A DNA stretch of 14,173 bases from JAGVXD01 sp964554415. GTDB taxonomy: Archaea > Nanobdellota > Nanobdellia > Pacearchaeales > GW2011-AR1. Where the stretch lies: the NCBI GenBank assembly GCA_964554415.1, contig CAZKON010000027.1, forward strand, positions 1-14,173. The letters are read 5' to 3'. Positions 12,028 through 14,173 of the stretch are shown here, piece after piece (within the stretch, counting starts at the first letter, position 1; every line of letters starts with the position of its first letter). The notes under the pieces are model-generated. The model was not told where the DNA came from. It was given only the letters and a program-made list of their open reading frames with translations, and ran no database searches. The position numbers and the translations under genes were made by a program.

Positions 12028-12729
12028 ATGGAAGAGTTGATAGAAAAAGAAAACGGCATATTTGACATCATGCAGAAATTCATTGATGCTAACTTAGATT
12101 TTATTATTGTTGGGGGTTATGCTGTTTCCGCATTTAAGCATAGATTCTCCATAGATGCAGATGTTGTAATTAAATCTGAGGATTTAGAAAAATTTGTGGC
12201 AATAGTCAAGAAAGAGGATTTTAAGAAAACAAGAGAGAAAGAACTTGAAAATGTTTATTCTTCAAAATTTGTTAGATATGAAAAAGACACTACAAGTGTC
12301 GACTTTTTGATTGATGCAGTATCTGCAAGAGCAACAGGTGCTTCTTTTAGTTACAAGCTTTTATTAGATAATTCAGTAGAGAAGAAAATAATAGGCATAG
12401 AAAAGGAGATATCTGCCAGAGTTCCAGCAAAAGAAATGATGATTGTCATGAAAATCCATTCAGGCAGATTAACTGATTTCAGAGATATTGCCGCTTTAGC
12501 TAAGGATACTAATTTGAAAGAGATCAGGAAATTATTGTTTATTGGAGATTTAAATATTCTGAATGATAATCTGAAAAAAATCGCCACAGTAGTCAAAGAT
12601 AAGAACTTTGTAGATTCTTTCAAGGGCGTATTTATGGAAAAGAAGTTTGATATTGATCTTAAACAAGTCGAACAAATAAGCAAGTTAAAAGCCAGAAAAC
12701 GACACTGTCATCTTAGCCAATCTTCCTGA
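12028..12729 (+). CDS. nucleotidyltransferase, AbiEii/DUF6036-like putative toxin
   Basis: A 233-aa polymerase-beta-fold nucleotidyltransferase. IIVGGYAVSAFKHRFSIDAD gives the GG motif (G29, G30) and the metal pair D43-x-D45; TSVDFLID supplies the third acidic residue (D92). KEMMIVMKIHSGRLTDFRDI (K142, R147, D153) matches the conserved K...R..D signature of the AbiEii-type family. Such enzymes transfer nucleotides to tRNA or protein targets; the target here is unknown. The last residues (ARKRHCHLSQSS) look unlike the preceding helix and may be a fused or read-through end. The flanks contain AGCCAGA...TCTGGCT (about 12690-12736). Same operon and AT-rich composition as the preceding gene. Confidence 0.7.
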   Translation: MEELIEKENGIFDIMQKFIDANLDFIIVGGYAVSAFKHRFSIDADVVIKSEDLEKFVAIVKKEDFKKTREKELENVYSSKFVRYEKDTTSVDFLIDAVSARATGASFSYKLLLDNSVEKKIIGIEKEISARVPAKEMMIVMKIHSGRLTDFRDIAALAKDTNLKEIRKLLFIGDLNILNDNLKKIATVVKDKNFVDSFKGVFMEKKFDIDLKQVEQISKLKARKRHCHLSQSS

Positions 12730-12790
12730 ATCTGGCTCCCCCACTCAGCCCATCTGCGCCCTCATAGAGACGGAAACGCTCTTTGTGCTA

Positions 12791-12877
12791 CTGCTTCTCA
12801 TTTCATTTTGCATTTTCTTCCTTTGTTTTCCTTCTGCTTTTTCCTCTCTTTCGCGTTTGCCATTTTTTGTCTTTCTA
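12791..12877 (+). terminator. pyrimidine-rich termination region after the two-gene operon
   Basis: About 85 bases are almost wholly T and C, with repeated TTTT runs and a T6 at 12863-12868. This is likely a multi-site archaeal terminator. The stretch 12730-12946 otherwise holds no gene I can support. Confidence 0.45.
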
Positions 12878-12946
12878 TACCACAGAGCTAACCATGTAAG
12901 GTTTGCCCCTTCAGGTCGGGACGTGGGTTGCCTCGATTTCTAACAT

Positions 12947-12954
12947 CATAAAAG
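12947..12954 (+). promoter_or_regulatory. TATA-like box of the gene at 13025
   Basis: CATAAAAG predicts a transcript start near 12976 and a 48-nt leader containing GGAGGT at 13010-13015, nine bases before ATG 13025. Confidence 0.4.
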
Positions 12955-13024
12955 GCACTCTTCTACGCGAGCTGCGGGTATGACAAAAAACGTCTTTACA
13001 ACACTGAAAGGAGGTAGAAATACA

Positions 13025-13246
13025 ATGGAAAACAATAATGAGAATGAAAATGCCAAACAACTTGAGGTTGTCGAAGCAGTTCGCACCCACAATCCAGATC
13101 TTGTCCGCACATGCTATGCGGTCGGCGCTTGGGTTTGGGCTGAGTTCCAGCAAAGGCTGAGCCCAGAGGAAGTAGACTTCCTCAAACAGCTTGGCTTCCG
13201 ATGGAATCCAGTTCGACGAGTTTGGCAACTCCGAGAATCCTCTTGA
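13025..13246 (+). CDS. small acidic hypothetical protein with GFRWN...W motif
   Basis: A 73-aa protein. ATG 13025 is chosen because of the SD GGAGGT nine bases upstream; an in-frame ATG at 12980 would put the SD inside the gene. The first 14 residues are Asn/Glu-rich. The rest contains YAVGAWVWAEFQQRLSPEEV and FLKQLGFRWNPVRRVWQL. The 'LG-F/A-x-W-x-x-x-R-x-x-W' pattern is familiar from short phage and plasmid proteins, where function is generally unknown. Its stop codon lies within a hairpin loop, so the last residues are encoded in the hairpin stem. Confidence 0.65.
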   Translation: MENNNENENAKQLEVVEAVRTHNPDLVRTCYAVGAWVWAEFQQRLSPEEVDFLKQLGFRWNPVRRVWQLRESS

Positions 13247-13262
13247 GTTTGTGGATTCTCGG
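13231..13262 (+). terminator. hairpin overlapping the stop codon of the 73-aa gene
   Basis: CCGAGAATCC (13231-13240) pairs perfectly with GGATTCTCGG (13253-13262) around a 12-base loop holding the TGA stop (13244-13246). It could end transcription or protect the 3' end; no T tract follows. Confidence 0.5.
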
Positions 13263-13267
13263 GGCGT

Positions 13268-13394
13268 TCAGGAATCGGGAGATTCTTGACGAATGCCTGC
13301 GGTGTCAAAAACCCTGCTTTCTGCGATAGGTTTTTGAGCATGCTCAAGAATGCGAACGCAGAGTATTCTTGACATGTCAAAAACCCTGCTTTCT
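13268..13394. repeat. cluster of TCA...TGA hairpins with a 20-nt direct repeat
   Basis: TCAGGAATC-GGGA-GATTCTTGA (13268-13289) is a 9-bp stem with one G-U pair and a GNRA-type loop. TCAAAAACC (13305-13313) pairs with GGTTTTTGA (13329-13337). TCAAGAAT (13344-13351) pairs with ATTCTTGA (13365-13372). The 20-mer TGTCAAAAACCCTGCTTTCT occurs exactly at 13303-13322 and 13375-13394, each shortly after an ATTCTTGAC. All hairpins begin TCA and end TGA; the second and third are joined by GCATGC. The region 13247-13440 otherwise has no gene. Confidence 0.6.
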
Positions 13395-13440
13395 AGTATC
13401 TCCGAAGGATAATTAGCCACTGATAAATAGCACCGAAAGG

Positions 13441-13448
13441 TTTATATT
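13441..13448 (+). promoter_or_regulatory. TATA box of the DUF2080 gene
   Basis: TTTATATT centred 25.5 nt before ATG 13470; leaderless. AT-rich repeats (TATATATT, ATATATAT) fill the space to the start. Confidence 0.5.
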
Positions 13449-13469
13449 CTTAATATATATTAAATATAT

Positions 13470-13628
13470 ATGAAAAGAATAAAGCTAACTCTAAAGAGTG
13501 AATTAAGGCTTAAGAGCATCAGAGGTTTTCTTAAGCGTATTGTTACTCCATTCGGAACAGGAGCAAAGGTAGACTGTCCAAAAGAGTTTCTCGGAAAGAC
13601 AGTCTACCTTGTTTTTACCGATGAATGA
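13470..13628 (+). CDS. DUF2080-family transposase-associated protein
   Basis: A 52-aa protein beginning MKRIKLTLKSELRLKSIRGF, with the family hallmark TPFGTGAKVDCPKEFLGKTV at residues 26-45. DUF2080 (COG3466) proteins accompany archaeal transposases; their role is not known, but the small basic beta-rich form suggests DNA binding. It has a TATA box 25.5 nt upstream and no SD. Its TGA stop (13626-13628) lies in the same frame as the downstream transposase, an unusual arrangement discussed in the findings. Confidence 0.75.
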   Translation: MKRIKLTLKSELRLKSIRGFLKRIVTPFGTGAKVDCPKEFLGKTVYLVFTDE

Positions 13629-14147
13629 AACAAGGTTAATGTTCAATCTGGGCATCCTGAAACACTTTATCAACGATGCACTTCACTCTCATATGAGCGA
13701 AAAGAAGTCACTGGTTTTGAACTCATCGTACCACTCATGGAAGCAGCAGCACATGATACCTACATCGAGACAGTAAGCGATAAAGCAGACACGCTTTATT
13801 ACCGCATCAAGAACTCGCTTCCCAGCAGAATGCGAGAAGCGTATCTGAATTACATACGTCGCGTCTCTGAAAAATTCTCACTTCCCAAGAAGCCAGTTAT
13901 TCTCGCGTTTGATTACACTGAAGAAGACTTCTATGGGAATGTCCAGGGATTAGACATTCATGGGTGGAAAAGAAACAGCAAAGGGGTAAAAGGGTATTTC
14001 AAGTTTATGACATGCAGTATTATTTCCGGCGATATTCCGCAGAAGATACCTCTTGTTTCAGTGCCCATACGGTTAGGGCATTACAAAAGCAGTGTCATCG
14101 TACACTGCTTATCATTGATAAAATTTCCTCTTTCCACCAGTCTGTGA
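13629..14147 (+). pseudogene. truncated DDE-type transposase, start codon missing
   Basis: The frame is open from the DUF2080 stop to TAG/TGA at 14147. It reads HPETLYQRCTSLSYERKEVT, GFELIVPLMEAAAHDTYIET and, later, PVILAFDYTEEDFYG, GYFKFMTCSIISGDIPQKIP and LVSVPIRLGHYKSSVI. The D in AFDYTEEDFYG (residue 59 from ATG 13737) is the likely first catalytic aspartate. No ATG, GTG or TTG occurs in frame before ATG 13737, which has no SD or TATA box and would cut off part of the N-terminal domain. After HCLSLI the sequence ends in KFPLSTSL, well before the second aspartate and final glutamate expected in such enzymes. It is therefore a fragment, or is expressed only by read-through of the TGA. Confidence 0.55.
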
Positions 14148-14154
14148 CTGGTGG
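14134..14154. repeat. 9-bp perfect hairpin at the end of the transposase fragment
   Basis: CCACCAGTC (14134-14142) and GACTGGTGG (14146-14154) pair around TGT. It overlaps the end of the transposase frame and is followed by a T tract beginning at 14169. It may be a terminator, or the end of another element that truncated the transposase. Confidence 0.5.
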
Positions 14155-14173
14155 TCTAAACCAATAACTTTTT

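Larger units (their letters stand above)
13441..14173 (+). mobile_element. partial insertion sequence carrying DUF2080 and a transposase
   Basis: A DUF2080-type protein followed by a DDE-type transposase is the two-gene layout of archaeal ISA1214-like elements (established association, recalled from family knowledge). The left inverted repeat could not be placed, and the right end is either outside the window or lost. The transposase has no usable start and stops before its second catalytic region, so this copy looks inactive or truncated. Confidence 0.5.

Noticed and set aside
12737..12935. Minus-strand open frame rich in Lys/Arg (includes TWLALWYRKTKNGKRERE).
   Set aside because: No start codon, SD or TATA box; its composition follows from the pyrimidine-rich tract on the other strand, which is better read as a terminator.
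12911..13228. 105-codon minus-strand frame opposite the 73-aa gene.
   Set aside because: Antisense to a gene with a good SD and a recognisable W motif; the predicted protein has no coherent features.
13303..13394. CRISPR array.
   Set aside because: Only two copies of a 20-nt repeat, a 52-nt structured spacer and no cas genes.

Overview
The window looks like DNA from an archaeon, most likely a DPANN-type lineage (Woesearchaeota/Pacearchaeota-like); the phylum is inference, the domain is well supported. Evidence: a threonyl-tRNA synthetase with the archaeal D-aminoacyl-deacylase-like editing domain, an archaeal/eukaryal-type tryptophanyl-tRNA synthetase, a pilin with a class III signal peptide, and promoters whose TATA box is centred 25.5 nt upstream of the start codon in gene after gene. 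Those genes would make leaderless mRNAs. A few others (pilins, accessory genes) instead have good Shine-Dalgarno (SD) sequences.

Left part (1-9477), mostly core genes. Two tandem pilin-like genes (153-1261, +) share a four-cysteine framework. Then come three minus-strand genes: a hypothetical coiled-coil protein, thrS and a small membrane protein. A plus-strand membrane protein follows, then trpS (minus). trpS is divergent from a large signal-peptide receptor with a degenerate adenylate-cyclase-like domain. The two share a single symmetric TATA box exactly midway between their start codons. Next are a YjdF/DUF2238-like membrane protein and a short MGMT-type alkyltransferase. The two convergent gaps (4960-5135 and 9018-9177) hold elaborate nested inverted repeats whose outer arms differ in sequence but are perfectly complementary.

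Right part (9478-14173), accessory and partly decaying. A small SD-led gene has a 14-bp palindrome touching its TATA box and converges on a PIN-domain gene. Upstream of the PIN gene on the minus strand are two unannotated gene remnants: a zinc-ribbon gene broken by one frameshift, and a 66-codon gene that lost its ATG and one A of an A7 run. A low-GC two-gene operon follows, encoding a winged-helix regulator and an AbiEii-like nucleotidyltransferase. It has an operator-like palindrome between TATA box and transcription start, and a leader that can fold as an H-type pseudoknot ending at the start codon. After it come a 73-aa protein, a cluster of TCA...TGA hairpins with a 20-nt direct repeat, and a partial insertion sequence: a DUF2080 protein of 52 codons plus a transposase fragment in the same frame, separated by one TGA.

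Most unusual: the dispersed variable-arm hairpins (5021-5131, 9081-9152, 9560-9606, 10916-10961), the related TCAAGAAT...ATTCTTGA hairpins (11348-11383, 13344-13372), the shared bidirectional promoter, and the pseudoknot leader of the putative toxin-antitoxin operon.
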